Origin: JBCCFW01 sp039029535
GTDB taxonomy: Bacteria > Acidobacteriota > JBCCFW01
Direction: 5' to 3'
Length of the DNA: 64,000 nucleotides
NCBI GenBank assembly: GCA_039029535.1
Contig: JBCCFW010000018.1
Location: 1 to 64,000 of the forward strand
Part shown: positions 47,101-55,297 of the stretch, one piece after another
Position numbering within the stretch: the stretch's first letter is position 1
Layout: every line of letters starts with the position of its first letter
Program-made: the position numbers and the translations under genes
Notes under the pieces: model-generated
What the model was told of the DNA's origin: nothing
The model's input: only the letters and a program-made list of their open reading frames with translations
Databases searched by the model: none

Positions 47101-48417
47101 CTGGTTCCTCGTGAGCACGTGGACCCGACCGCCGACCAACTCGAAGCCGACGAGGTCCGGGAGCTCGAGACTGTCGGTGAGCACGGTCGCGTCGGCTGGA
47201 TTGGCCACGTCGAACGAGCGGAGCCAGTCACCGCCGTGTCCCAGCAGCAGGCCCGAGCCCGTCGCTTGCACGCCGTCGACCGGGGCGACTTCGTCCTCCA
47301 CCATCCCGAGCAGCCGAGGTGAGGACGGGTCCGACACGTCGAAGCTCCGAAAGCTCTTCGACCCACTCACGAAGACCAGGCCATCTCCGGCGTGCAGGTC
47401 GTCGAGCGAGCCCCCCTCGGCGAGACCCGTCACGCGGCCCAGCTCGGTCAGCGGGTACGGCAGGCCGCCGAGCACGATGAGCGTGTCCTCCGCTCCGACG
47501 AACAGGTGGTCACCAGCCAGGCTCATCGCTCCACCCATCGCCTCAATCGTCTGGACGAGCCGGCCTTCGACCACGTCGACCACGGCCAGGTCACCGTCGG
47601 TCGTGCCCAGGTAGAGGACGTCGCCCGCGGCCTCCACTGCCTGCGAAGGAATCGGGAGGTCGAGTCGTTGGCTCGGCTGCGTCGGATCGTCGAGGTCGAG
47701 CAAGACCACGCCATCAGGACCGACGATGGCCACCCAGCCCGGACCACAGCTCAGGTCGGCCACCGGGCTCGTGTCGGTCTCCAGCACGAGAATGGGGTCG
47801 GCACCGTTGGCGACCTGATAGCCGGACAGGCCGCCGGCCGAGTGACCGACGAGAAGAAGGCCATCGAGAGCGCACGCCGCCACGGGCTCACCTTCGAGTC
47901 GGCGCGCCGAGATGAGCACCAGCTCTTCAGTCTCGGCACGGACAGGCGAGCGGCCCGCGATGACCTCGGCTCCGTCCCGAAGACCATCGCCGTCGGTGTC
48001 GGCATCGAGGGGATCGGTCTCCATCAACCACTCCGCCAGCGCGTCGAGACCGTCATTGTCGGCGTCGTCGGTGGAATCGGTCACCGCGATGTCGGGGAGA
48101 TCCACCTCGAAGCCGGCGCTGGTATTCGGAGCGTTGGGCACGAGCATTCGGCGCTCACCACTGCGGAGCGACGCAGCGTGAAGAGCGACGACGCGATACC
48201 AACGGTCCGGTCGGAGAAAGACCGAGCCGATGCTGGCTCGCGTTGTCGTGCCTCGCCGGAGGATCTCGCCCGTTGCATCGTCCTGGAGCAACCAGTGGAC
48301 AGGACCGCGAGCGAGCTCGCCTTCGTCGTGGGCGGTCGCCGTCCGAACCAGCGACAGGATTCCGAGGAGAAGAAGGGCCGAACGGCCCCATGGTCGCAGC
48401 ACTCCCAAGTCAGTCAC
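44164..48417 (-). CDS. Large exported protein: TSP3-like loops, LVIVD propeller, SbsA Ig and PPC-like repeats
   Basis: 1,417 residues from GTG at 48417 (GGGGAG 8 nt upstream); the open frame further upstream is not hydrophobic. After the signal peptide (GRSALLLLGILSLVRTATA), residues about 90-150 carry thrombospondin-3-like calcium loops (DADNDGLDALAEWLM, DADTDGDGLRDGAEV). Residues about 165-440 have LVIVD-like blades (VLYLGTTDGDLAVVDVVEG, SFDVSDPSSPRLLGM). Ig-like modules follow, two of them SbsA-like (DGTLGTSDDVPV and DDETHGTSDDVSV). The rest, about 650-1417, contains repeated PPC-like units marked by WYR(F/L/V)xGTG (for example WYRFVGTGARVRFSTC), each with paired Cys. It overlaps or abuts the RHS gene, so the two are translated together. 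Likely a surface scaffold or adhesin partnering the RHS protein; the partnership is inference. Confidence 0.8.
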   Translation of the reverse strand: MTDLGVLRPWGRSALLLLGILSLVRTATAHDEGELARGPVHWLLQDDATGEILRRGTTTRASIGSVFLRPDRWYRVVALHAASLRSGERRMLVPNAPNTSAGFEVDLPDIAVTDSTDDADNDGLDALAEWLMETDPLDADTDGDGLRDGAEVIAGRSPVRAETEELVLISARRLEGEPVAACALDGLLLVGHSAGGLSGYQVANGADPILVLETDTSPVADLSCGPGWVAIVGPDGVVLLDLDDPTQPSQRLDLPIPSQAVEAAGDVLYLGTTDGDLAVVDVVEGRLVQTIEAMGGAMSLAGDHLFVGAEDTLIVLGGLPYPLTELGRVTGLAEGGSLDDLHAGDGLVFVSGSKSFRSFDVSDPSSPRLLGMVEDEVAPVDGVQATGSGLLLGHGGDWLRSFDVANPADATVLTDSLELPDLVGFELVGGRVHVLTRNQLVVLDWLPLDTAGEAPRLFLESTAVDGSIEEGKLVRVTARVSDDVLVRDVTFHIGEAPPVTDSRWPFEHRFLAPSLEEGSTMSVVVRATDTAGLQAEAELHLSLTEDLVAATLDDRQPPPNAQVPVPVSLVSARFTEPMDAGTVHAGTFTVVSAGLDGTLGTSDDVPVAGTVSLDPSARFARFTPDESLPLGPCRARLAGTIRDAGGRPLGTDITWSFEVTDLADRCELARGLRLGETWEALALPRSAAPDCGITTNRLGAWFTFEGTGELIALNMEPAGSVRLFTGDCAAPTCVEGASGPCGLPAADEVRSFTTCTEAESTYYVWVAWSTTSGPRRVTLREGSVEPCLEQTPSTVLLGNDLRLRLNAPLAAAIDPSTAFQVVEAGDDETHGTSDDVSVSVTVRYGADDRELLFELHEPMPGRYRASFGPGPPDRCGRPIPDMLTWDVTIPEQDHYGLEAAPTIGLGVVEGNTVGARPSLEVPAVCGSFLDLFDPVTWYRFVGTGARVRFSTCDPGTDYDTQLVVLRLESGELTCVDGSDNDENCPSLGPSSVTLCTEPGTDYRIGVTGFLAAGSFVLDVSEVDEPCPGSRSEAALLPSTGLIAATTRGGELGTAPVCHEPASAVPESWYRLIGTGEEVVLSLCEADGGLAEAPTRIDLYREVEDELTCFDVLHETCGDGERVRACTVLGEETWVRLRGRFESSEGDLLVQVSGGGRCLASCEFPTALEPGSMVAGTTTGLDRIDDPACATSDVGGDAWYRVEGTGRLLTASTCAEDGGSASVPTRLTLYSADCAEPDCLAEGVPCGLEGTELTWCGLPGREYRLRLDSPLGLEGDHELALVDAGNCPHFGSCEEAGSIGSLPATVSSFTSGAPVSDSPACVDEFGFPLEFLLGEAWYRVRGTGGPLVASTCSQETDFWAFVLVYEGDCNGLSCVTASANAECFPARATWDSVAGRDYWIRVSGWDEGVFELRVEEGE

Positions 48418-48802
48418 GAGACTCTCCCCAAGAACGGGGTGCCTCGCCCGGAGCGTTAATGAGTGTTCGTCGCGAGTGGCCAGAGACGCTTGCCGAGAAG
48501 GGCGAACGTAGCCGCGAGGCCCGGAGGCGCACTTGCACCGTGCGTTGAGGACCGAGGGGCGAGTGCGCCTTTCGCAGGCAGCGGATCTGGTCACGCAGCA
48601 GGAGACTCATGAATGGTCCGGGCTCAACACGCCCACGCTCCCCCGAGGGCTCCGGGACAACCCGTCATGAAGCCCGAGATCACTGAAGTTCTGCCGGTAG
48701 CGGAGAAAGACCTGAAGTTAAGTGGCCGACAAGACGCTGTCCAATCAGGCGGTCAGCATGCGACACGACTTGCCAACGACCCGTTTCGGTGGTCCATGTC
48801 GT
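48418..48802. other. Intergenic region upstream of the RHS operon
   Basis: 385 bp containing the likely promoter of the 48417-36599 operon. No gene, hairpin or repeat supported. Confidence 0.3.
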
Positions 48803-49093
48803 TCACCCGTCTTCGTCCTTGGGCGTGCTCGCCGCCTCCACCTCGAGCCCGCTCATGACGAGCTGAGCTGAACCGCGGACCAAGTGACGCTCGTGATCGT
48901 CGAGCGTCTCCATGTACGCCTCGACCATCGCTTCCAGAGCGTCACCGTCGTTGAGGCCGTTGACCTCACAGATCGCCCTGAAGACCGTGAACGGCTCCGG
49001 CTCGACTTCGACGCGAAGGACTTGAGACGGCGGCCCGCTGTAGGGCGGCACGATGAAGAGCGGTTCTCCTGGTCGTGTCCTGGGAGGTGACAT
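48803..49093 (-). CDS. Small acidic hypothetical protein
   Basis: 96 residues from ATG at 49093, with a strong GGAGG 6 nt upstream; the longer frame to 49258 has no ribosome site. It is soluble and acidic, with a Pro-rich start (SPPRTRPGEPLFIVPPYSGP), a strand-like LRVEVEPEPFTVFRAI and a helical NDGDALEAMVEAYMETLDDH. No family was recognised. It lies upstream of the large exported protein on the same strand but 385 bp away, so probably a separate unit. Confidence 0.6.
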   Translation of the reverse strand: MSPPRTRPGEPLFIVPPYSGPPSQVLRVEVEPEPFTVFRAICEVNGLNDGDALEAMVEAYMETLDDHERHLVRGSAQLVMSGLEVEAASTPKDEDG

Positions 49094-49533
49094 CGGGTTC
49101 CTCCGGCAAGAGAAGGGGAGAACCCAGGCCCCCAGCCATGGGGGAGAAAGACAGCCGGAGGGCCGTGGGCTCTCGGATCGGTGGGGCCCACCGGTCGGTA
49201 CCACTGGCACGCGACCGGGGCGGGTGATCGCGGAGGGAAGGCGATGCATCCCCACCAAGAACGGCCTGCTCTCGCGCCGAGATGCAGCGCGGAACGGGAA
49301 AGGCCGGACTTCAGGCTAGGAGTAGACGCCGCCCCTGGGAGCGAGACCGGCTCCGCACGGAGCGACGAGCCAGTGAGGAGCGGCAAGCATGACGACGGGA
49401 TGGTTCATCGGAGCCTCCATGAGCCAGTGCGGCTATCAGGTGAAGGAGAGAACCGTCCCACGGCAGAACTAATTTACGGAAGAACAAAGAACCGTTTAGC
49501 GAGAACCAAGCCGTAACTTAATCATCGATCTTG
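49094..49533. other. Intergenic region (440 bp), AT-richer near 49440-49530
   Basis: It holds the promoter region of the gene at 48803-49093 and lies after the stop of the secreted protein at 49534. The left half shows no feature; the segment near 49468-49530 is distinctly A/T-rich for this genome. No supported gene. Confidence 0.3.
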
Positions 49534-50439
49534 CTAGTCGCTTGACTCCAAGGCTCGCTCGACAGCACTCAGCTCTGACTCGAAAACGTACGGCACCACG
49601 CTTGGTACTCGAGTCGCTGGCAGGATCGGGCCATCTGCCTCGAAGGCAACTGCCTTCACGAGCCACGGACTCGGCCACCAGGTTGCCACTGCCCACGAGT
49701 CATCGCGATGCACTCTCGGCCTGAGGTCTGCTGATCGCCCACGGCCAGGCGACGCGCTTCCAAGCGGCGGCGAAGTCAGCCCTCGCCGCCCCAAGCCACC
49801 GGGAGTTGGCATGCCCACGGGTCCTGGCTCGAGCATGACCGTGGACAGACGCTCCAGGTCAGGAATGAGGTCGTCGATCGGAAATAGTCCGTGAGTGACC
49901 AGGCCACCGTCTGGCTCCTGGATGATGACGTGAGCGTTGCCATCGACAGCGGCCAGGCCAATCAGTCGGCCAGGACCGAGGTCGAACACGCCGCCCGTTC
50001 GCCCATTCCGAGAGACCGCCACGAGGAACACCTGAGGCGATGATGGCGTGGACCGCCAGGCCACGAAGAAGTGAGACCCGGTGCCGGCCACGTGAGGCGT
50101 GCCGTAGGCATCGACAGATATCGGCAGGTCCAGGATCGCGTTCCAGCCCGTCCACGACGACGTCGCCATCCGAACCGAGTCCGCAGAGGACGACACCCAC
50201 GCCACGAGCGCCGTTGATCCGCTCACGGCCCAGCCAGGCGCGCCGTCACCAACCAGATCGCCCGCCGGGTTGAGAGTGAGAGGTCCCGGATCACCAACCA
50301 GGTCCTCCGCAACGGTCCACGGACCTGATGGAGTGCTTTCCACGGCGACCGACGGGCGGAACCCCGGGACGAGCTTCACGTGAGCGGCCACTGGCTGGGC
50401 CAAGGAGAACAACGTGATCAGAACCGTCAGGTGTCTCAT
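49534..50439 (-). CDS. Exported protein of unknown function, coupled to the XRE-TPR regulator
   Basis: 301 residues. Signal peptide LTVLITLFSLAQPVAA then a mature beta-rich protein with repeats of WAVSGSTALVAWVS / TPHVAGTGSHFFVAWRS / GNAHVIIQEPDGG, which resemble blades of a sialidase- or BNR-type beta-propeller. No catalytic motif recognised. The ATG overlaps the stop codon of the upstream XRE-TPR gene (ATGA), so its synthesis is coupled to that regulator. Function unknown. Confidence 0.7.
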   Translation of the reverse strand: MRHLTVLITLFSLAQPVAAHVKLVPGFRPSVAVESTPSGPWTVAEDLVGDPGPLTLNPAGDLVGDGAPGWAVSGSTALVAWVSSSADSVRMATSSWTGWNAILDLPISVDAYGTPHVAGTGSHFFVAWRSTPSSPQVFLVAVSRNGRTGGVFDLGPGRLIGLAAVDGNAHVIIQEPDGGLVTHGLFPIDDLIPDLERLSTVMLEPGPVGMPTPGGLGRRGLTSPPLGSASPGRGRSADLRPRVHRDDSWAVATWWPSPWLVKAVAFEADGPILPATRVPSVVPYVFESELSAVERALESSD

Positions 50440-51593
50440 GCCGTCTGTCCCAGAATCTCCCTCTCGTAGGCGATCACGGCCGGAGTTCGTGCTCGCGTGG
50501 TGGGATACAGCTCATCGCACATGCCGAGCAGGTCTGGACGGTCGGCGCGGTAGGCATGGAAGAGAGCGTAGAACTCATCGTCGACTCGACCGGCATCACG
50601 CGCGATTTGGGCAGCGGCAAGAAGGTATCCCGCTCCCTCCTCCGCCCTACCGTGCTGACGGAAGAGAACTCCCAGGAAGGCGAGCGCGTGCCCCTCGGCG
50701 TAGGTATCGCCAGACTCCTTGGCTATCCCGAGCGCTTCTCGGTAGAGCCGCTCCGCGCCTTCTTCATCGTCGAGATGCTTGAGGGCCGTGGCCCTCAGCA
50801 TCGACATGATCAGCGCAGGCCGACTGCCGTCTTCTAGCGGAGAGGGGCCATCCACCAGCTCATAAGCCTCGGCGACATCATCGCGATCGACCTCCAGCTC
50901 AGCATCGAATGCAACCTCTGCTTGGTCGAGCAGGACCCGAGCGATGCTCGCCTTCACCGCCTGCGTCATCCTCTCGACGCCACCGAACCGACGAATGTCC
51001 TGCTCGCGCAGCTCTCCAGCTTCGATGATCGACATGGCATGTCGAGCAGAGAGACCAGCCATGGCGAGATGGCCCAGCTCAGCCAGGGTGTCGGCCACGG
51101 CTCGGAAGGTGTTGGCGCGATCGGCTTCGGTATCAGCACCGAGGTTCGTGCAGCCAAGCAAGACGCTGAGCGCGGCCTCGACGTACCCGAGCGTTCTCAG
51201 CGCAAGTCCTCGGTTGACACGCCATCGGCAGGTCTTCGCCGGCGACACTGCTCGGCTCTCGCCGAGAGTCGCGATCGCGAGAGCCCTCTTCGGCTCCGAG
51301 GCCAGGGTCTTCCTGAAGCTGGCCAGAAGACTTCGCTCTGGGGTCGTGGGTTCGAGTCGCTCGTCTGCAATCGCGTCGGAGAGCTCGACAGCTTCCAGGA
51401 GCCGGGCCGCCAGCAGTCCATGGAATCGGGCCAGCGCGAACAGGTGGTCGATGCTGGGCCGGAGCGTCCCTCTCTCCAGCTTCCGCAACTCCGCTTCGCC
51501 GATGCCGGTAGCTCGCGCCACGGCGCGGAGCTCCTTGTCTCCGCGCAAGCGCTTCAGCTCGAGCCCGAAGTACGACGGACGGCGGGCAGCCAT
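50436..51593 (-). CDS. XRE-type HTH regulator with TPR-like repeats
   Basis: 385 residues from ATG at 51593 (GGAGGAGG 3 nt upstream; the longer frame to 51635 is less likely). An XRE-type HTH occupies residues about 5-60 (ELKRLRGDKELRAVARATGI, then LRKLERGTLRPSIDHLFAL). The remainder is all-helical with TPR-like pairs (NRGLALRTLGYVEAALSVLL, AERLYREALGIAKESGDTYA, EGHALAFLGVLFRQHGRAEE). The layout is like peptide-sensing XRE-TPR regulators, though the TPRs could equally bind a protein. It is translationally coupled by a 4-bp overlap to the exported propeller-like protein at 49534-50439, which suggests they act in one pathway. Confidence 0.8.
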   Translation of the reverse strand: MAARRPSYFGLELKRLRGDKELRAVARATGIGEAELRKLERGTLRPSIDHLFALARFHGLLAARLLEAVELSDAIADERLEPTTPERSLLASFRKTLASEPKRALAIATLGESRAVSPAKTCRWRVNRGLALRTLGYVEAALSVLLGCTNLGADTEADRANTFRAVADTLAELGHLAMAGLSARHAMSIIEAGELREQDIRRFGGVERMTQAVKASIARVLLDQAEVAFDAELEVDRDDVAEAYELVDGPSPLEDGSRPALIMSMLRATALKHLDDEEGAERLYREALGIAKESGDTYAEGHALAFLGVLFRQHGRAEEGAGYLLAAAQIARDAGRVDDEFYALFHAYRADRPDLLGMCDELYPTTRARTPAVIAYEREILGQTA

Positions 51594-51815
51594 GGGCCTC
51601 CTCCCCGACCTCCTGCCCAGGAGGCCAGGGGACAATCTTAGATCTGAGGAGGGGCCCGCCGGTAGAGGGCGGCCTGACCGGGGTGGTCCGCGGGCCCCCA
51701 GGCCTCTCGAGACCGCCCCACCGACGCCCGCGTCAGGTGCATGTCAGGAGCAGCCACGTTCCGAGGCCTGGAAGCCCCTTCCGTAACTTCACTCAACTGA
51801 CTGACACCGCTCGGC

Positions 51816-52775
51816 TTACCCCTTCTGGTCGAACATGGAGATCGCCATCCCCATGTAGGGCGGGAACATCTCCATGAGCTTCGACTCGTAGGCGACCTCG
51901 TCGACCTCGTGCTTCTTGCGGGTGCCCTTGCGGCCCGCCTTCTTCGTCACGCGCTCCGGGTAGAAGAAGCCGTCCTTCGACGACACCGAGCCGTACTTCT
52001 CCACCCAGTAGCGCGTCTTGCCACCGGGACCCGTGTTGCTGTCGACGCCCGCCGACACCTGGATCATCGAGCCCGTCAGGATCGCCGGGGAGCCCTTCTT
52101 CGCGATGCCCACCTTGACGTGCACGCGCAGGCCCACGTCGACGCCGAGCTCGTGCAACAGCTCGGCGTTGGCGTTCATGTTGCCCATCTGAGCAAAGGCG
52201 CCGTCCTTGAGATCGACGAGTCCGTCGACCGGGTAGACCTCGGTCCGAGACGACTTGTACTTGCCGCTCGCTCGATTCTTGTCGGTCTTGTTCCGACCGC
52301 GAAACTTCGCGTACGCCGTGCTGCCCGCCACGTCGCCCAGGCTCTTGACCTCGTAACCAGCATCACCGAGCTGCGACACGAAGCGCTCGTAGAGCCGACC
52401 GGGAAGCTCCTGCTTGAAGCCGTCGCTGAACTCGAAGGCCTTGCGGCCAGCACCCGTCGCGAGCTGGCCGATGTCGGCCAAGCCGAAGTTGCCCTTGCCA
52501 CTGGCGTCGTAGTCCGCGCTCGTCATGATCTCGACGTTGAACTCGGTGATGGCCACCGACGTGAAGCCCGCCTTGCGGATCTTCCCGAGACCGTGCTGCT
52601 TCCAGTAACGACGCGCATTCTTCTGGAGAGCGGCAGGAGACGACACCTCCTCGGGCTTGAACTCGTTGGGCTTTGCCTTCCTCCCTCCAAAAGGCAACGC
52701 ATCAGCCGAGCCGACGCCGATGAGGGCACTGAGCAGGAACGGAGTGACGTGGATCAGGCGGGGCAGGGTCATCAT
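51816..52775 (-). CDS. Exported protein of unknown function with duplicated C-terminal scar elsewhere
   Basis: 319 residues starting at the first of two ATGs (MMTLPRL), with GAGAGAG upstream. Signal peptide LIHVTPFLLSALIGVGSADA. Mature protein is basic and mixed alpha/beta (VAITEFNVEIMTSADYDAS, LHELGVDVGLRVHVKVGIAK), with late basic GRKGTRKKHEVDEV. This resembles uncharacterised lipid- or envelope-associated periplasmic proteins, without a named family. The final residues (PYMGMAISMFDQKG) also occur as a remnant at 30345. It is divergent from the exporter operon starting at 53147. Confidence 0.7.
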   Translation of the reverse strand: MMTLPRLIHVTPFLLSALIGVGSADALPFGGRKAKPNEFKPEEVSSPAALQKNARRYWKQHGLGKIRKAGFTSVAITEFNVEIMTSADYDASGKGNFGLADIGQLATGAGRKAFEFSDGFKQELPGRLYERFVSQLGDAGYEVKSLGDVAGSTAYAKFRGRNKTDKNRASGKYKSSRTEVYPVDGLVDLKDGAFAQMGNMNANAELLHELGVDVGLRVHVKVGIAKKGSPAILTGSMIQVSAGVDSNTGPGGKTRYWVEKYGSVSSKDGFFYPERVTKKAGRKGTRKKHEVDEVAYESKLMEMFPPYMGMAISMFDQKG

Positions 52776-53146
52776 CTCTCTCTTCTTCTCTTCGTGGTCA
52801 TCACGCACGTGCGGATGACAGCGAGGTTTGCTCCTCACCTAGCAAGCCTGATGCCGACCCGTCCTCCACTCCGAAAGCGGCTGAAACGCCATCTCCGCTC
52901 CCTCGAGGTCACCTCGGGGTAACCGGCGGCAGGAGCGTTACCGCCACTCGGTTACCCGGGTTACCCGAGGTGACCTTCGACCGAACCCCTCCCGCGCTCA
53001 GTCCCTCCTTGCTCTCAGAGAGATGTCCGAAGTCATCCGAGGCTCCGCCGAGGAGCGCTAGACTGGCCTTGGCGACGCTCTCAGCAGCCGCGCGCCACGC
53101 CCCAAGCCCTTCCCCCTCAGTACTTTCCAAGGAAATCGGAGTCACC
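52776..53146. other. Divergent control region (371 bp) with a long inverted repeat
   Basis: Lies between the minus-strand exported protein and the plus-strand exporter operon. It contains the inverted repeat described separately. No gene of its own is supported; the plus-strand open frame from 52970 lacks a ribosome site. Confidence 0.4.
52904..52979. promoter_or_regulatory. Imperfect inverted repeat, possible operator
   Basis: Arms CGAGGTCACCTCGGGGTAACC (first 20 bases pair) and GGTTACCCGAGGTGACCTTCG are complementary except for one mismatch and one bulged base, with 34 bp between them. The spacer has two further GTTACC motifs. Its place between divergent genes suits a regulator-binding site; it could also form a cruciform. 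Confidence 0.5.
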
Positions 53147-54601
53147 GTGTCGGTCCAGGCGGACCCCGCATCCGACCTCCAGGCCCTCCGCATCGACCGG
53201 AACCGCGGCCGCAAGCGAAGCCGAAGACGGCAAGGCTCGGGTGGCCTCCCGCCCTGGCTACCGCGCCTGATCGGCCTGCTCGCGCTGCTGCTCGTCGTCT
53301 GGCTCGCGTGGCGGCCCCTCACCCGACTTCACGCCCGTCTCACGCTGCCCACCGTGAGCGTCATCGAGGTGGTGGAGAGCTCGCCGGCCAGCGCCGGAGC
53401 CGTCGCGGGGACCGCCGCCAACGGGCACGTCGTGGCCGCGCGTCGTGCCGCGCTCTCGACCGACATCGTCGGCCGCATCGCCGAGCTCTTCATCACCGAA
53501 GGCTCGCGAGTGCGCAAGGGTGACGTCCTCGCCCGTCTCGACGCCTCGCAGCAGCGCGCGGACCTCACCCGCTCCGAAGCCGACCTCGCCGTCGCCCAAC
53601 AGGAGCTCGCCCGCAGCGACACGGCCGTGGCAGCCGCGCGCGCCCAGCTCCGCCGTACCCAGCAGTCGGCCGAGGCCAGTCGCGCCGCCCTCGACGAGGC
53701 GAGCTCGAGGCAGCGCCTCGCCCGATCCGATCACGAACGCACTCGTCGACTGGTGGATTCCGGGGTGTCACCACGACGCGAGCTCGACGAGGCGACGACC
53801 ACCCTCGAAGCCGCCGATGCCAGCCTCGCATCGGCCCGAGCGGTGCTCGCCGCCGAGGAAGCTTCGGTCGCCGACGCGCGCGTGCAGGTCACGTTGTCCG
53901 AGGCCGACCGCTCCCTCGCCGAGGCCCGGGTCGAGTCCGCCGAGGCCGCCGTCGGGGTCGCGCGAGCCAACCTGGACAAGACCGAAGTTCGAGCCCCCTT
54001 CGACGGGGTCGTCGTGTTGAAGGACGCCGAGCTGGGCGAGGTCGTCTCCCCCAACGTCACCGGCGGCGCCAGCACGCGCGGCGCCGTCTGCACCCTGGTC
54101 GACCTCGACTCGCTCGAGGTGCAGGTCGAGTTGCCCGAGACCAACCTCGACTCGGTGAAGATCGGTGCGCCGGTGCAGGTCTATCCCGACTCTGCTCCAG
54201 GCACCACGCTGCCCGGCAAGGTCGACCGCATCTGGCCGACCGCCGTGCGCGAGAAGGCCACCGTGGAGTTGCGGGTGGCCCTGCTGTCGGGCGCCGACGA
54301 CTTGCGGCCCGACATGGGAGTGCGCGCGGTGTTCCTACCCGAAGGACGCAGCGTGGAAGAACGACGCAGCAGCGAGCCCGTCCTGCTGCTGCCCGAGACC
54401 GCCGTCATCGAGCGTGGTGGTCGGCGGGGCGTGCTCGTGGTCGAGGGTGACCGCGTGCGCTTCACCGACGTGACCCTGGGCGAGTCCCGCTCGGGTCGCG
54501 TCATCGTCGAGAGCGGGCTGCGCCCGCGTCAACGCATCGTCGCCGAGCCATCTTCCGAGCTCGACGATGGCGATCGCATCCGCGTGGAGTCCTCTTCATG
54601 A
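53147..54601 (+). CDS. Periplasmic adaptor (HlyD/MacA-type) of a tripartite ABC exporter
   Basis: 484 residues from GTG at 53147 (GGAG 5 nt upstream). A basic cytoplasmic head (RNRGRKRSRRRQG) and one membrane helix (LPRLIGLLALLLVVWLAW) are followed by a lipoyl-like half (GRIAELFITEGSRVRKGDVL), a long alanine-rich coiled coil (about 150-300), the second lipoyl half (ANLDKTEVRAPFDGVVVLKD) and a beta-barrel domain. This is the layout of membrane-fusion proteins that link an inner-membrane ABC pump to an outer-membrane channel. Its stop overlaps the ATPase start (ATGA). No TolC-like gene in the window. Confidence 0.9.
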   Translation: MSVQADPASDLQALRIDRNRGRKRSRRRQGSGGLPPWLPRLIGLLALLLVVWLAWRPLTRLHARLTLPTVSVIEVVESSPASAGAVAGTAANGHVVAARRAALSTDIVGRIAELFITEGSRVRKGDVLARLDASQQRADLTRSEADLAVAQQELARSDTAVAAARAQLRRTQQSAEASRAALDEASSRQRLARSDHERTRRLVDSGVSPRRELDEATTTLEAADASLASARAVLAAEEASVADARVQVTLSEADRSLAEARVESAEAAVGVARANLDKTEVRAPFDGVVVLKDAELGEVVSPNVTGGASTRGAVCTLVDLDSLEVQVELPETNLDSVKIGAPVQVYPDSAPGTTLPGKVDRIWPTAVREKATVELRVALLSGADDLRPDMGVRAVFLPEGRSVEERRSSEPVLLLPETAVIERGGRRGVLVVEGDRVRFTDVTLGESRSGRVIVESGLRPRQRIVAEPSSELDDGDRIRVESSS

Positions 54602-55293
54602 GCGAGAACATGATCTCCATCCGCAAGGCCAGCCGCGTCTACCGCAAGGGAGGCGAGGAGCTGAAGGTGCTCAACGGTCTCGATCTCGAGATCGACTCCG
54701 GTTCCTTCATCGCCCTCATGGGTCCGTCAGGCTCGGGCAAGACCACCCTGCTCAACCTCATCGGCGGGCTCGACCGACCCAGCTCGGGTGAGGTCGAGGT
54801 CGCAGGCGAGGCGCTGAGTCAGCTCGACGAGTCGGGTCTCGCCGCCTTCCGCGCCGACCACGTCGGCTTCATCTTCCAGGGCTTCAACCTCCTGCCCGTG
54901 CTGTCGGCTCGGGAGAACGTGGAGCTGCCGCTGCTGCTCACGCCCCTCACCCCTCAGGAGCGACGCGAGCAGGCCGAGCGAGCCCTCAAGCTGGTGGGCC
55001 TGGCCGACCGGATGACGCATCGCCCTGCCCAGCTCTCCGGCGGGCAGGAGCAGCGTGTCGCCATCGCCCGCGCCATCGCCGCGGATCCCGACGTGCTGCT
55101 CGCCGACGAGCCCACCGGCGACCTCGACCGCGAGTCGGCCGACCAGGTGCTCGATCTCCTCGGCCGGCTCAACCGAGAGCTGGGCAAGACCATCCTCATG
55201 GTGACGCACGATCCCCTCGCCGCCAGTCACGCCACGTCGACGCTTCATCTCGACAAGGGCCGGCTGGCCTCGGCCCAGTCAGAGGGGGCCTGA
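54598..55293 (+). CDS. ABC transporter ATP-binding protein (LolD/MacB type)
   Basis: 231 residues. Walker A GPSGSGKTT, Q-loop in FIFQGFNLLPVLSARENVEL (typical of the LolD/MacB group), signature LSGGQEQRVAIARAI, Walker B VLLADEPTGDLD and a switch His in MVTHD. It powers export or membrane-extraction with the two downstream permeases and the upstream adaptor. The ATG overlaps the adaptor stop by 4 bp, and the next gene starts 4 bp after its stop. Confidence 0.95.
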   Translation: MSENMISIRKASRVYRKGGEELKVLNGLDLEIDSGSFIALMGPSGSGKTTLLNLIGGLDRPSSGEVEVAGEALSQLDESGLAAFRADHVGFIFQGFNLLPVLSARENVELPLLLTPLTPQERREQAERALKLVGLADRMTHRPAQLSGGQEQRVAIARAIAADPDVLLADEPTGDLDRESADQVLDLLGRLNRELGKTILMVTHDPLAASHATSTLHLDKGRLASAQSEGA

Positions 55294-55297
55294 GCCC

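Noticed and set aside
50440..51700. Possible tRNA-like GGTTCGAGTC sequence near 51345
   Set aside because: It lies inside the XRE-TPR gene and no cloverleaf arms surround it.
52970..53146. Extended N-terminus of the exporter adaptor from ATG 52970
   Set aside because: No ribosome site there, it overlaps the inverted repeat, and a GTG with GGAG at 53147 gives a normal adaptor.
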